A stretch of 64,000 nt of DNA from Aromatoleum tolulyticum (GTDB taxonomy: Bacteria; Pseudomonadota; Gammaproteobacteria; Burkholderiales; Rhodocyclaceae), in NCBI RefSeq assembly GCF_900156155.1, contig NZ_FTMD01000001.1, forward strand, positions 186,001 through 250,000, read 5' to 3'. The notes beneath the pieces are model-generated. The model saw only the letters and a program-made list of their open reading frames with translations, was not told the DNA's origin and searched no databases. Position 1 is the stretch's first letter. Every line of letters starts with the position of its first letter. Positions 17,213-26,189 of the stretch are shown one piece after another. The position numbers and the translations under genes are program-made.

Positions 17213-18199
17213 ATGACACGATTGGCCGGCAAGGTCCTCTGCGTCGACGACGAGCCGGGCATCGTCCGCTCGCTGCAGTGGCTGCTGCAGAAGCAGTTCG
17301 AGGTGCTCACCGCCACCAGCGGCGCCGAAGCGCTCGAACTCGTGAAACAGCATGACTTCGATGTCGTCATCAGCGACCAGCGCATGCCGACGATGACCGG
17401 CGTCGAGGTTCTGCGCGAAGTGCGCAAGCTCTCGCCGCGCACGATGCGCATCCTGCTCACCGGCTACTCGGACATGCAGGCGATCGTGCGCTCGGTGAAC
17501 GAAAGCGAGGTGTTCCGCTTCATCAACAAGCCGTGGAACATTGCCGAACTTCCCAAGGTCGTCGCGCAGGCCATCACGATCGCCAAGACCCAGCCCGTCG
17601 AGGCACCGGCCCCCGAGATTTCCGAAGACGCGCCCATCATCGCCAACGGCGAACGCATCCTCGTCATCGACGACGACCCCGAGATGGGGCGCGCGGTTTC
17701 CGACCTCGTCGGCGCCAGCGCGAAAGTGTCCTTCACGCGCAACCTCGCCGACGCTGTGGGCATCCTCAACAGCGAACAGGTGTCGGTGATCGTCTCCGAA
17801 ACCCGCGTCGGCACCATCGACGCGACGCGGCTCGTGCGCCTCATGAAGAGCAAGCACCCGGAGATCGTCACCGTCATGCTCACCGCAGAGAGCGACGCCG
17901 ACACCATCACGACGCTGATCAACCAGGGCCAGATCTACCGCTTCGTCCCCAAGCCCATCCGCACGGGTTACCTCAAGCTCGTGCTGCAGTCCGCGCTGCG
18001 CAAGCACAGCGCACTGGCCAGCGACCCGGCCCTGACTTTCCGCCACACTGTCGAGGCCACCTCGGCGGGCGCCATGGAGTCCCTGATTTCGGATGTCCAG
18101 CTGGCTGCGCCGCAAGCCGAAACGGCCGCGGCAGCCAAGAGCGGCGGCTTCATGGCCTCTCTCGGCGCCGGGTTCCGCCGCATCTTCGGGGCCGGATGA
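17213..18199 (+). CDS. Response regulator with two receiver domains, second one lacking the Asp
   Basis: 328 residues. REC1 (about 6-120) is complete: D12/D13, phospho-acceptor D55 (ISDQRMP), T83 and K106 (INKPWN, the RpfG-like type). REC2 (about 147-265) keeps D153/D154, T224 and K247, but the acceptor position is Glu196 (IVSETRVG), which may mimic phosphorylation or make it a pseudo-receiver. There is no DNA-binding or enzymatic output domain; the C-terminus (about 270-328) ends in a GGFMASLGAGFRRIF segment that could be an amphipathic helix. Likely partner of the upstream kinase. Signalling probably runs through protein-protein contact. Confidence 0.88.
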   Translation: MTRLAGKVLCVDDEPGIVRSLQWLLQKQFEVLTATSGAEALELVKQHDFDVVISDQRMPTMTGVEVLREVRKLSPRTMRILLTGYSDMQAIVRSVNESEVFRFINKPWNIAELPKVVAQAITIAKTQPVEAPAPEISEDAPIIANGERILVIDDDPEMGRAVSDLVGASAKVSFTRNLADAVGILNSEQVSVIVSETRVGTIDATRLVRLMKSKHPEIVTVMLTAESDADTITTLINQGQIYRFVPKPIRTGYLKLVLQSALRKHSALASDPALTFRHTVEATSAGAMESLISDVQLAAPQAETAAAAKSGGFMASLGAGFRRIFGAG

Positions 18200-18208
18200 T
18201 GCAATTGC

Positions 18209-18237
18209 TTGACGGGATCCGATCCGTTGAATAGAAT
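18209..18237 (+). promoter_or_regulatory. Sigma-70 promoter for the tRNA-Lys pair
   Basis: TTGACG (18209-18214) and TAGAAT (18232-18237) are separated by exactly 17 bases, followed by the first tRNA at 18256. A good consensus promoter in the 56-base gap after the response regulator gene. Confidence 0.75.
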
Positions 18238-18255
18238 TCGGGTCCTTCTGCACGG

Positions 18256-18331
18256 GGGTCGTTAGCTCAGCTGGTAGAGCAGCGGACTTTTAATCCGTTG
18301 GTCGCAGGTTCGAATCCCGCACGGCCTACCA
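18256..18331 (+). tRNA. tRNA-Lys (anticodon UUU)
   Basis: A 76-base cloverleaf with encoded CCA. The acceptor stem GGGTCGT pairs with ACGGCCT (one G-U). D arm is GCTCAGCTGGTAGAGC, the anticodon loop CTTTTAA gives UUU, and the T arm GGTTCGAATCC is canonical. Closely matches E. coli tRNA-Lys. Confidence 0.97.
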
Positions 18332-18372
18332 CCCTTACCGGTGGAATTTCCGGCAGAAGATCAGCAGCACCC

Positions 18373-18448
<76 letters not shown>

Positions 18449-18455
18449 GATACTG

Positions 18456-18485
18456 AAAAGGCCAGCTCCCGCAGCTGGCCTTTTT
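18456..18485 (+). terminator. Intrinsic terminator of the tRNA-Lys operon
   Basis: A perfect 8-bp stem GGCCAGCT/AGCTGGCC with a 5-nt loop is extended by AAAA/TTTT and ends in five T residues. It begins eight bases after the second tRNA. Confidence 0.9.
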
Positions 18486-18593
18486 GCTTTCGGCAACGCC
18501 TGCGACGCCCACGCGATGCGGGCATATGACGATAAGCAAATCCAGCCTCCCTCCGCTTCGGCATAATGTCCGGATGTGCACGAGAGGCGGATC

Positions 18594-20255
18594 ATGACGG
18601 CCATCCAGGACTCCGGGCAATTTGCCCACATCGTCTTCCAGAACGCTGCAGAAGGCATCGCGATCACCGATCCCCAGGGACGCATCCTGGCGGTCAACGG
18701 CGCATTTACCGCGCTGACCGGATACCCCGCCGGCGACGTCGTCGGCAAGACCCCGGCAATGCTCCGCTCCGGGCGGCACGGGCGCGAGTTCTACGCGCGC
18801 ATGTGGCTCGCGCTGCGCGACGAAGGGCGCTGGCAGGGCGAGATCTGGAACCGCCGCAAAAGCGGCGAGATCTACCCGGAGTGGCTGTCGATCAGTACCG
18901 TGCGGAATGAGGCCGGCGAGGTGCTCCACTACGTCGGCGTATTCACCGACATCTCCCACATCATGGCGGAGCAGGAAAAGCTGCGCGACCTCGCCTACCA
19001 CGACCCGCTCACCCGCCTGCCTAACCGCATGCTGCTGCGCGACCGCTTCGAGCAGGCCGCGCGGCGCAGCCTGCGTGACGCGCGTCAGCTCGCGGTGCTC
19101 ATGGTCGAGGTAACGCCGCAGGGCAAGGTGCCGAACGATCCCTTCCTCGTCGCCGCGTCGGAGCGGCTGGCGACGCACCTGCGCGAAACCGACACGTTCG
19201 CGCGCTACGGCGAGAATGAATTCCTGGTGCTGATCGAAGGCATCAACGGCCCGCGCGACGCCAGCGTGACGGCCGACCAGCTGCTCAAGGCCCTCGAGAA
19301 ACCGCTCGCGGTGGACGGCCTCGACGTCTATGCCGCCGCGAACATCGGCATCAGTCTGTACCCGATGGATGGCTACTCGCTGGACGATCTCGCTACCGCG
19401 GCCGATGCGGCAATGCTGCAGGCGCGCATCCGCGACCGCCGCGGATTCCGTTTCTACTCCGCCGAAATGACTGCCTTCGCGAACGAGCGCGCGACGATCG
19501 AACGCCAGTTGCGCCGCGCCATCGCCGACGGCGCGCTGGAACTCCACTTCCAGCCGCAGTTCGAGGTTTCGGGCAGCTCGGTGGTGGGCGTCGAGGCGCT
19601 GGTACGCTGGACCGATCCCGAACTGGGTGTCGTCGAACCCGAGCGCTTCGTCACGATCGCGGAAGACAACGGCCTCATCCACCCGCTCGGCGAGTGGGTG
19701 ATGCGCAGGGCCTTCACGCAATTCATCTCCTGGCAGGCGGCGGGTATCGCGCCGCCGGTGCTGTCGCTGAACATTTCGGCACGCCAGCTCGAACGCATCG
19801 ACTTCGTCGACAGCGTCGCCGCGCTCGTCGCCGAAACGGGCATTTCGCCACAATCGCTGGAATTCGAGTTCCGCGAATCGGTGCTTTCCGACGTCGCCTA
19901 CGTCGTGCCGGCGCTCGAGGCGCTCGACCGGATGGGCATCCGGCTGTCGATCGACGGTTTCGGCACGGGGTTCTCGCCGCTCGGAAACCTCAAGACGCTG
20001 CCGATATCCAAGCTCAACATCGACCGCAGCTTCGTGAGTGGCATCGGCAGCAACCAGGGCAACGACACGATCGTGCGCACCGTGCTGGGCGTCGCGCGCA
20101 CGCTGGGCCTGCGCGTGATCGCCGAAGGGGTGGAAACCGAGGATCAGGCCGTATTCCTGCGCAACGAGGGATGCGACGAGTTCCAGGGACACCTCTACGG
20201 ACAGGCGGTGTGCGGGGAAGACTTCGTACGCCGTTTCGCGCGAACGCGAACCTGA
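18594..20255 (+). CDS. PAS / degenerate GGDEF / EAL domain protein
   Basis: 553 residues from ATG 18594 (GAGAGG six bases upstream; a GTG at 18576 is the alternative). A PAS domain (about 8-125) is followed by a GGDEF-type domain (about 130-290) whose signature is YGENEF (205-210), so cyclase activity is unlikely, and an EAL domain (about 300-550). EAL residues E334, N393, E428, D454, K473 and E511 are kept, but the usual DDFGTG is IDGFGTG (second Asp to Gly455), so phosphodiesterase activity may be reduced. Soluble; there is no TM segment. Single-gene unit ended by a terminator. Confidence 0.92.
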   Translation: MTAIQDSGQFAHIVFQNAAEGIAITDPQGRILAVNGAFTALTGYPAGDVVGKTPAMLRSGRHGREFYARMWLALRDEGRWQGEIWNRRKSGEIYPEWLSISTVRNEAGEVLHYVGVFTDISHIMAEQEKLRDLAYHDPLTRLPNRMLLRDRFEQAARRSLRDARQLAVLMVEVTPQGKVPNDPFLVAASERLATHLRETDTFARYGENEFLVLIEGINGPRDASVTADQLLKALEKPLAVDGLDVYAAANIGISLYPMDGYSLDDLATAADAAMLQARIRDRRGFRFYSAEMTAFANERATIERQLRRAIADGALELHFQPQFEVSGSSVVGVEALVRWTDPELGVVEPERFVTIAEDNGLIHPLGEWVMRRAFTQFISWQAAGIAPPVLSLNISARQLERIDFVDSVAALVAETGISPQSLEFEFRESVLSDVAYVVPALEALDRMGIRLSIDGFGTGFSPLGNLKTLPISKLNIDRSFVSGIGSNQGNDTIVRTVLGVARTLGLRVIAEGVETEDQAVFLRNEGCDEFQGHLYGQAVCGEDFVRRFARTRT

Positions 20256-20267
20256 GGAATTTAGCGC

Positions 20268-20309
20268 CGCTTCCGTGCCGGAATCGCCCATTCCGGCCCG
20301 GAAGCGTTT
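20268..20309 (+). terminator. Predicted terminator after the EAL gene
   Basis: Two 8-bp stems separated by a single mismatch (20268-20275 with 20299-20306; 20277-20284 with 20290-20297) close a 5-nt loop and are followed by TTT. It starts 13 bases after the stop codon. The remaining 130 bases before the acyl-CoA synthetase gene hold no further gene. Confidence 0.65.
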
Positions 20310-20439
20310 GGTGCGTTTAGCGGATTTGGGTACATTTGCGCCCACCCGCTCAGGACTCCCACGGCCGGCAACGGCCGCCCATCCCGACAGGCGCCGGCAA
20401 CGGCGTCATCGATCAACTACTCCAACAAAGAGGAAAATC

Positions 20440-22080
20440 GTGTCGAACAGTCCATACGAACAAGGCTTGGGCAAGAACGCCGCGAACTACGTGCCGCTCT
20501 CGCCCCTGAGCTATCTCGAACGCTCGGCCTACGTCTATCCGCAGCGCACGTCGGTGGTGCACGGCGACCGCTCCTTCACCTGGGCACAGACCTACGAGCG
20601 CTGCCGCCGCCTCGCCAGCGCGCTGGTGCAAAAAGGCGTCGGGCGCGGCGACACCGTCGCGGTGATGCTGCCCAACGTGCCGTCCATGTACGAAGCGCAT
20701 TTCGGCGTGCCGATGACCGGCGCGGTCCTGAACACCCTGAACACGCGCCTCGATCCGGAAGCGATCGCGTTCATGCTCGCGCACGGCGAGGCCAAGGTGC
20801 TGATCACCGACCCCGAGTTCGCGACCACCATCCGCCGCGCGCTGGAGCTGCTCGAAGGCCCCAAGCCGCTGGTCATCGACTCGCTGGATGCGGAGTACCC
20901 CAGCACCGACCGCTGCGGCGAGATCGAGTATGAGGACTTCATCGCCGGCGGCGATCCGGACTACGCATGGAGCCTGCCGCAGGACGAGTGGGACGCGATC
21001 GCGCTGAACTACACTTCGGGCACGACCGGGAATCCCAAAGGCGTCGTCTATCACCACCGCGGCGCCTACCTGAACGCGGCCTCGAACATCATCAGCTGGG
21101 GCATGCCGCAGCATGCGGTGTATCTGTGGACGCTGCCGATGTTCCACTGCAACGGCTGGTGCTTCCCGTGGACGATGGCGGCCAACGCCGGCGTCAACGT
21201 GTGCCTGCGCAAGGTCGATGTCGCGCTGATCTGCGAGCTGATCCGCAAGCACAAGGTCAGCCACTTCTGCGGCGCACCGATCGTGCACGGCATGCTGATC
21301 AACGCGCCCGAGGGCATGCGCGCCGGCATCGACCACAAGGTGTCGGCGCTGATCGCCGGCGCCGCGCCCCCGGCCGCGATCATCGAGGGCATGGAGCGCA
21401 TCGGTTTCGACATCACCCACGTGTATGGCCTGACCGAGACCTACGGCCCGGCGTCGGTGTGCGCGAAACACCCGGAATGGGACGACCTGCCGATCGCCAA
21501 CCGCGCCGAGCGCAACGGCCGCCAGGGCGTGCGCTACCACATGCAGGAAGCCATCACGGTGCTCAATCCGGAGACGATGGAACCGGTGCCGGCCGACGGC
21601 GAGACGATGGGCGAACTGATGTTCCGCGGCAACCTCGTCATGAAGGGTTACCTGAAGAACGAGAAGGCGAGCGAGGAGGCCTTCGCGGGCGGCTGGTTCC
21701 ACACCGGCGACCTGGGCGTGATGCAGCCGGACGGCTACGTCAAGATCAAGGACCGCTCCAAGGACGTGATCATCTCGGGCGGCGAGAACATCTCGTCGCT
21801 GGAGGTCGAGGACGTGCTGTACCGCCATCCGGCGGTGATGACGGCAGCGGTGGTGGCGAAGCCCGATCCGAAGTGGGGCGAGGTGCCCGCGGCCTACATC
21901 GAGGTCAAGGAAGGCGTCGCGGTGACGGCAGAGGACATCATCGCGCACTGCCGCGAGCATCTCGCGCGCTACAAGGTGCCGAAGTTCATCGAATTCTGCG
22001 TGCTGCCCAAGACCTCGACCGGCAAGATCCAGAAGTTCGTGCTGCGCGAGCAGGCGAAGTCGGCGTCCGCGATCGAGTAA
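20440..22080 (+). CDS. Acyl-CoA synthetase (AMP-forming)
   Basis: 546 residues from GTG 20440 (AGAGGAAA upstream). Adenylate-forming family: the P-loop YTSGTTGNPKGVVYHHRG, A5 motif VYGLTETYG, A7 FHTGDLG, A8 KIKDRSKDVIISGGENIS, and the catalytic Lys in the C-terminal KTSTGKIQK. The closest family pattern is the medium-chain/short branched acyl-CoA ligases (AlkK/AAE-like) of about 540-550 residues. It activates a carboxylic acid to its CoA thioester; the exact acid cannot be read. It lies upstream of the liv-type transporter but is separated from it by a strong terminator. Confidence 0.9.
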   Translation: MSNSPYEQGLGKNAANYVPLSPLSYLERSAYVYPQRTSVVHGDRSFTWAQTYERCRRLASALVQKGVGRGDTVAVMLPNVPSMYEAHFGVPMTGAVLNTLNTRLDPEAIAFMLAHGEAKVLITDPEFATTIRRALELLEGPKPLVIDSLDAEYPSTDRCGEIEYEDFIAGGDPDYAWSLPQDEWDAIALNYTSGTTGNPKGVVYHHRGAYLNAASNIISWGMPQHAVYLWTLPMFHCNGWCFPWTMAANAGVNVCLRKVDVALICELIRKHKVSHFCGAPIVHGMLINAPEGMRAGIDHKVSALIAGAAPPAAIIEGMERIGFDITHVYGLTETYGPASVCAKHPEWDDLPIANRAERNGRQGVRYHMQEAITVLNPETMEPVPADGETMGELMFRGNLVMKGYLKNEKASEEAFAGGWFHTGDLGVMQPDGYVKIKDRSKDVIISGGENISSLEVEDVLYRHPAVMTAAVVAKPDPKWGEVPAAYIEVKEGVAVTAEDIIAHCREHLARYKVPKFIEFCVLPKTSTGKIQKFVLREQAKSASAIE

Positions 22081-22105
22081 CACGCGACAGCCGGAATGCG
22101 TCCGG

Positions 22106-22141
22106 AAAGGCCGCCGTTGCGCAAGCGACGGCGGCTTTTTT
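22106..22141 (+). terminator. Intrinsic terminator after the acyl-CoA synthetase gene
   Basis: An 11-bp stem (22110-22120 with 22125-22135, one G-T pair) with a GCAA tetraloop is followed by six T residues. Strong rho-independent terminator. Confidence 0.9.
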
Positions 22142-22393
22142 CTTCCCGCGCCGCCTGCAGATCGAGCAGCCATGCGGGTTCACCCCTAGTCGATACGCAT
22201 TGACGCACCCCGGCACGGGTGTTAACTTGTGCCGGCCGTGATCAAGGATACATATTCGCGCAACACGGGTTCTTATAATCCGTCTGCTGCCGTCCTTGTC
22301 CGCTCCGCGACGACGACACGTGTTTCAACCGGCACCCGCTGCCGGCGCAGTTCAGCTTCGACCCACCGAGAGAGGCAGGATCTGACAGACGCG
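22142..22393 (+). promoter_or_regulatory. Leader region of the liv-type operon with a -10 element
   Basis: This 252-base non-coding stretch contains a perfect TATAAT at 22274-22279 without a clear -35. That would give a roughly 110-base untranslated leader before livG. An open frame from 22229 into livG exists but lacks a ribosome site and coding character. I see no recognisable riboswitch. Confidence 0.45.
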
Positions 22394-23149
22394 ATGAGCA
22401 CGGATTACATCCTTCAAACCCGCGACCTCACCAAGGAGTTCAAGGGGTTCGTCGCGGTCGACAAGGTCAACCTGCAGGTGCAGCGGGGCACGATCCACGC
22501 CCTGATCGGCCCCAACGGCGCAGGCAAGACGACCGTCTTCAACCTGCTGACCAAGTTCCTCACGCCCACGCGCGGCACGATCCACTTCAACGGCATCGAC
22601 ATCACGCCCGAGCGGTCCGCGCAGATCGCGCGCCGCGGAGTCGTGCGCTCGTTCCAGATCTCGGCAGTGTTCCCGCATCTGTCGGTGCTCGAGAATGTGC
22701 GCATCGCGCTGCAGCGCAAGCTCGGCACGAGCTTCCACTTCTGGCGCTCCGCCAAGAGCCTGGACGTGCTGAACGGGCGCGCGATGGAACTGCTCGAAGC
22801 CGTCGACCTGCGGTCCTTCGCCGACACGGTGACGGTGGAGCTGCCCTACGGACGCAAGCGTGCGCTGGAGATCGCGACGACGCTCGCGCTGGAGCCCGAG
22901 CTGATGCTGCTCGACGAGCCGACGCAGGGCATGGGCCACGAGGACGTCGGGCGCGTGGCCGACCTGATCAAGCGCGTCGCAGCCAACCGCACGGTGTTGA
23001 TGGTCGAACACAACCTCGGCGTGGTCTCGCATATCTGCGACACGATCACCGTCCTGCAGCGCGGCGCCGTGCTGGCCGAAGGGCCTTACGAAGTCGTCTC
23101 GGCCGATGCGCGCGTGCTGGAGGCCTACATGGGTACCGCACATGGCTAA
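22394..23149 (+). CDS. livG: Branched-chain amino-acid-type ABC transporter ATPase LivG
   Basis: 251 residues. Walker [15 protein letters not shown], the LivG-typical loop (RSFQISAVFPHLSVLENV), Walker B LMLLDEPTQGMGHED and H-loop VEHN are intact; the signature motif is the divergent VELPYGRKRALEIA. Cytoplasmic ATPase of a HAAT-family importer (leucine/isoleucine/valine, urea, amide or aromatic acids). The livF start lies inside its last codons (8-base overlap). Confidence 0.93.
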   Translation: MSTDYILQTRDLTKEFKGFVAVDKVNLQVQRGTIHALIGPNGAGKTTVFNLLTKFLTPTRGTIHFNGIDITPERSAQIARRGVVRSFQISAVFPHLSVLENVRIALQRKLGTSFHFWRSAKSLDVLNGRAMELLEAVDLRSFADTVTVELPYGRKRALEIATTLALEPELMLLDEPTQGMGHEDVGRVADLIKRVAANRTVLMVEHNLGVVSHICDTITVLQRGAVLAEGPYEVVSADARVLEAYMGTAHG

Positions 23150-23870
23150 GGCGAGCGCATTCACGCCCGATTCGGAGATGCTGCGGGTGCACGACCTGCA
23201 CGCGTTCTACGGCGAGTCGCATATCCTGCACGGCATCGACTTCCAGGTGAACCGCGGCGAACTGGTGACGCTGCTGGGGCGCAACGGCGCCGGCCGCACG
23301 ACCACGCTGAAGGCCATCCTCGGGCTCGTCGGCAAGCGCAGCGGCTCGATCATGATCAACGGCCGCCAGGTCATCGACCTGCCGACGCACCGCATCGCGC
23401 ATCTGGGCATCGGCTACTGCCCCGAGGAACGCGGCATCTACGCGAGCCTGTCGACCGAGGAGAACCTGCTGCTGCCGCCGGCGGTGAACAGCTCCGGGAT
23501 GTCGCTCGACGAAATCTACGAGATGTTCCCCAACCTCAAGGAGCGGCGCAGCAGCCCCGGCAGCCGGCTGTCCGGCGGCGAGCAGCAGATGCTCGCGATG
23601 GCGCGCATCCTGCGCACCGGCGCGCGCCTGCTTCTGCTCGACGAAATCACCGAGGGCCTCGCGCCGGTGATCGTGCAGGCCTTGGGCCGCGTCATCGCGC
23701 AGCTCAAGGAGAAGGGGCTGACCATCATCCTGGTCGAACAGAATTTCCGCTTTGCGGCGCGGCTCGCGGACCGCCACTACGTCATCGAACACGGCCGCAT
23801 CGTCGAGATGGTGAGCAAGGACGAGCTCGAGTCGAAGATGCCCCTGCTGCAAAAACTGCTGGGCGTCTGA
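23142..23870 (+). CDS. livF: Branched-chain amino-acid-type ABC transporter ATPase LivF, Walker A Arg variant
   Basis: 242 residues. Signature LSGGEQQMLAMARIL, Walker B LLLLDEITEGLAP and H-loop VEQN are present. The Walker A reads GRNGAGRTTTL: the invariant Lys is Arg52 (codon CGC, 23295-23297). In most NTPases this change cripples ATP binding or hydrolysis, so in the LivG-LivF heterodimer this site may be non-hydrolytic, unless it is a tolerated subfamily variant. It overlaps livG by eight bases. Confidence 0.93.
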   Translation: MAKASAFTPDSEMLRVHDLHAFYGESHILHGIDFQVNRGELVTLLGRNGAGRTTTLKAILGLVGKRSGSIMINGRQVIDLPTHRIAHLGIGYCPEERGIYASLSTEENLLLPPAVNSSGMSLDEIYEMFPNLKERRSSPGSRLSGGEQQMLAMARILRTGARLLLLDEITEGLAPVIVQALGRVIAQLKEKGLTIILVEQNFRFAARLADRHYVIEHGRIVEMVSKDELESKMPLLQKLLGV

Positions 23871-23898
23871 GCCCCGGCACACGAGGAGGAGAGAGAGG

Positions 23899-25116
23899 AT
23901 GAAGCGCAAGATTCTGGGTTCGGCGATCGCGGCCACCGTCGCGATGGCACCGGCGCTGTCGCCCGCGGCGACGACGGTCAGCGACGGCATCGTGAAGCTG
24001 GGTGTGCTCACCGACATGTCGGGCACGTATTCTGACCTGTCGGGTCCGGGCGCGCTCGAGGCGACGAAGATGGCGGTCGAGGACTTCGTCGCGAAGGAGA
24101 AGCCCGACTTCAAGATCGAGGTGATCTCGGCGGACCACCAGAACAAGGCCGATATCTCGGCCAACAAGGCGCGCGAGTGGTTCGACACACAGAAGGTCGA
24201 CGCGATCGTGGACCTCGTGACGACTTCGACCGCGCTCGCGGTGATGAAGGTCGCCAACGAGAAGAACCGCGTCTCGCTGGTATCCGGCGCAGGCTCGACC
24301 CCGATCACCAACGAGCAGTGCAACGACACCACCGTGCACTGGGCCTACGACACCTACGCGCTGCCGGTCGGCACCGCCAAGGCGGTCGTCAAGCAGGGCG
24401 GCAAGAACTGGTACTTCATCACCGCCGACTACGCCTTCGGCCACTCGCTCGAGAAGAACACCTCGGACGTGGTCACGAAGAGCGGCGGCAAGGTGCTCGG
24501 CAGCGTGCGCCACCCTTTCCCGGGCAGCGACTTTTCGTCCTTCCTGCTGAGCGCGCAGGCCTCCGGCGCGCAAGTGATCGGTCTCGCCAACGCGGGGGCG
24601 GACACGATCAATTCGATCAAGCAGGCGAAGGAGTTCGGCATCACGCCCAAGCAGTCGCTCGCCGGCCTGCTGATGTTCATCTCGGACGTGCATAGCCTGG
24701 GCCTCGAGGCGACGGCGGGAATGTACCTGACGACCGGCTTCTACTGGGACCGCAACGACGAGACGCGCGCATGGTCGAAGCGTTACTTCGAGAAGATGAA
24801 GCGCATGCCGACGATGGTGCAGGCCGGCGACTACTCGGCGACCTACCACTACCTCAAGGCGATCAAGGCCGCCGGGACGGACGAGGCGAAGGCGGTGATG
24901 GCGAAGATGCGCGAAATGCCGGTGAACGACTTCTTCGCCAAGAACGGCAAGGTGCGCGTCGACGGCCGCATGGTGCATGACATGTACCTCGCGCAGGTGA
25001 AGAAACCGTCCGAGTCCAAGTACCCGTGGGACTACTACCACATCCGCGAGGTGATCCCCGGCGACGAAGCCTATATCCCGCTGGCCGAGAGCAAGTGCCC
25101 GCTGGTCAAGAAGTAG
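23899..25116 (+). CDS. livK: Periplasmic substrate-binding protein of the liv-type transporter
   Basis: 405 residues with a signal peptide (MKRKILGSAIAATVAMAPALSPAA) and a Peripla_BP_6 fold: GVLTDMSGTYSDLSGPGALEA at the N-terminus, VSLVSGAGSTPITNEQCN and YFITADYAFGHSLEK in the middle. SD GAGGAGAGAGAGG precedes the start. It determines transport specificity; homologues of this length class bind various amino acids or aromatic/organic acids, and the ligand is not readable here. It sits between the ATPase and permease genes. Confidence 0.92.
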   Translation: MKRKILGSAIAATVAMAPALSPAATTVSDGIVKLGVLTDMSGTYSDLSGPGALEATKMAVEDFVAKEKPDFKIEVISADHQNKADISANKAREWFDTQKVDAIVDLVTTSTALAVMKVANEKNRVSLVSGAGSTPITNEQCNDTTVHWAYDTYALPVGTAKAVVKQGGKNWYFITADYAFGHSLEKNTSDVVTKSGGKVLGSVRHPFPGSDFSSFLLSAQASGAQVIGLANAGADTINSIKQAKEFGITPKQSLAGLLMFISDVHSLGLEATAGMYLTTGFYWDRNDETRAWSKRYFEKMKRMPTMVQAGDYSATYHYLKAIKAAGTDEAKAVMAKMREMPVNDFFAKNGKVRVDGRMVHDMYLAQVKKPSESKYPWDYYHIREVIPGDEAYIPLAESKCPLVKK

Positions 25117-25210
25117 GATCAGGCACGCCAGACCGGCCATGACCGCGGGGTGGTGAGCAGCGCGAACGCGCACCACCCCGCGGCCGGCACCGACACCCGA
25201 GCGCGAGACC

Positions 25211-26095
25211 ATGGACATCTTCGGCATTCCGATCCAGGCCCTGATGGGGCAACTGCTGATCGGGCTCATCAACGGCTCGTTCTACGCGATCCTCAGCCTC
25301 GGGCTGGCGATCATCTTCGGCCTGCTCAACATCATCAACTTCGCGCACGGCGCGCTGTACATGACGGGCGCCTTCTGCGCGTGGATCGGCCTGACCTGGC
25401 TCGGGCTCAACTACTGGGTCGCACTGATCGCCGTCCCCGTCGTCGTCGGGGCGCTCGGCATGCTGATCGAGCGCACGATGCTCAAGCACCTGTACCAGCT
25501 CGATCACCTGTACGGGCTGCTGCTGACCTTCGGGCTCGCGCTGATCATCGAAGGGCTGTTCCGCTACCGCTTCGGCATCTCCGGCGAAAGCTACCCGGTG
25601 CCGGAGCTGCTGTCGGGCGGCTTCAACCTCGGCTTCATGTTCCTGCCGAAATACCGCGCCTGGGTCGTCGCGGTGTCGCTGGTCGTGTGCTTCGGCAGCT
25701 GGTTCATCATCGAGCGCACCAAGCTCGGCTCCTACCTGCGCGCGGGCACCGAGAACCCGCAGCTGCTGCAGGCTTTCGGCATCAACGTGCCGCTGATGAT
25801 CACCCTCACCTACGGCTTCGGCGTCGCGCTCGCGGCCTTGGCCGGGGTGCTCGCCGCGCCGGTGTTCCAGGTGAACCCGGTGATGGGCTCCAACCTCATC
25901 ATCGTCGTGTTCGCGGTGGTGGTGATCGGCGGCATGGGCTCGATCATGGGCTCCATCGTCACCGGCCTCGGCCTCGGGCTGATCGAGGGCCTCACGCGCG
26001 TGTTCTACCCCGAGGCGTCGGCGGTCGTGATCTTCGTCATCATGGGCATCGTGCTGTTGCTGCGGCCGGCCGGACTCTTCGGGCGGGAGCGCTGA
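25211..26095 (+). CDS. livH: Permease LivH
   Basis: 294 residues, eight or so TM segments, beginning MDIFGIPIQALMGQLLIGLINGSFYAILSLGLAIIFG with the LivH-typical LLNIINFAHGALYM segment and IGGMGSIMGSIVTGLGLGLIEG near the end. Inner-membrane channel subunit of the HAAT importer. 94 bases after the binding-protein gene. Confidence 0.95.
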   Translation: MDIFGIPIQALMGQLLIGLINGSFYAILSLGLAIIFGLLNIINFAHGALYMTGAFCAWIGLTWLGLNYWVALIAVPVVVGALGMLIERTMLKHLYQLDHLYGLLLTFGLALIIEGLFRYRFGISGESYPVPELLSGGFNLGFMFLPKYRAWVVAVSLVVCFGSWFIIERTKLGSYLRAGTENPQLLQAFGINVPLMITLTYGFGVALAALAGVLAAPVFQVNPVMGSNLIIVVFAVVVIGGMGSIMGSIVTGLGLGLIEGLTRVFYPEASAVVIFVIMGIVLLLRPAGLFGRER

Positions 26096-26129
26096 GCGCC
26101 ATGCCGCGTCCCCTCATCGCCCTGACCCC

Positions 26130-26145
26130 GGCGCCGAAAGGCGCC
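26130..26145 (+). other. GAAA-tetraloop hairpin between livH and livM
   Basis: GGCGCC-gaaa-GGCGCC is a perfect 6-bp stem with a stable GNRA loop in the 94-base livH-livM gap, followed by another ggcgcc copy at 26163. It could stabilise or attenuate the message; there is no T tract. Confidence 0.4.
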
Positions 26146-26189
26146 CCGACCCTGCCGCCGAACGGCGCCTCCGCACCGGGAATCGCACC

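Noticed and set aside
15405-17219. 604-residue minus-strand frame
   Set aside because: Antisense of the histidine kinase, which has H, N, G1 and G2 boxes. Shadow.
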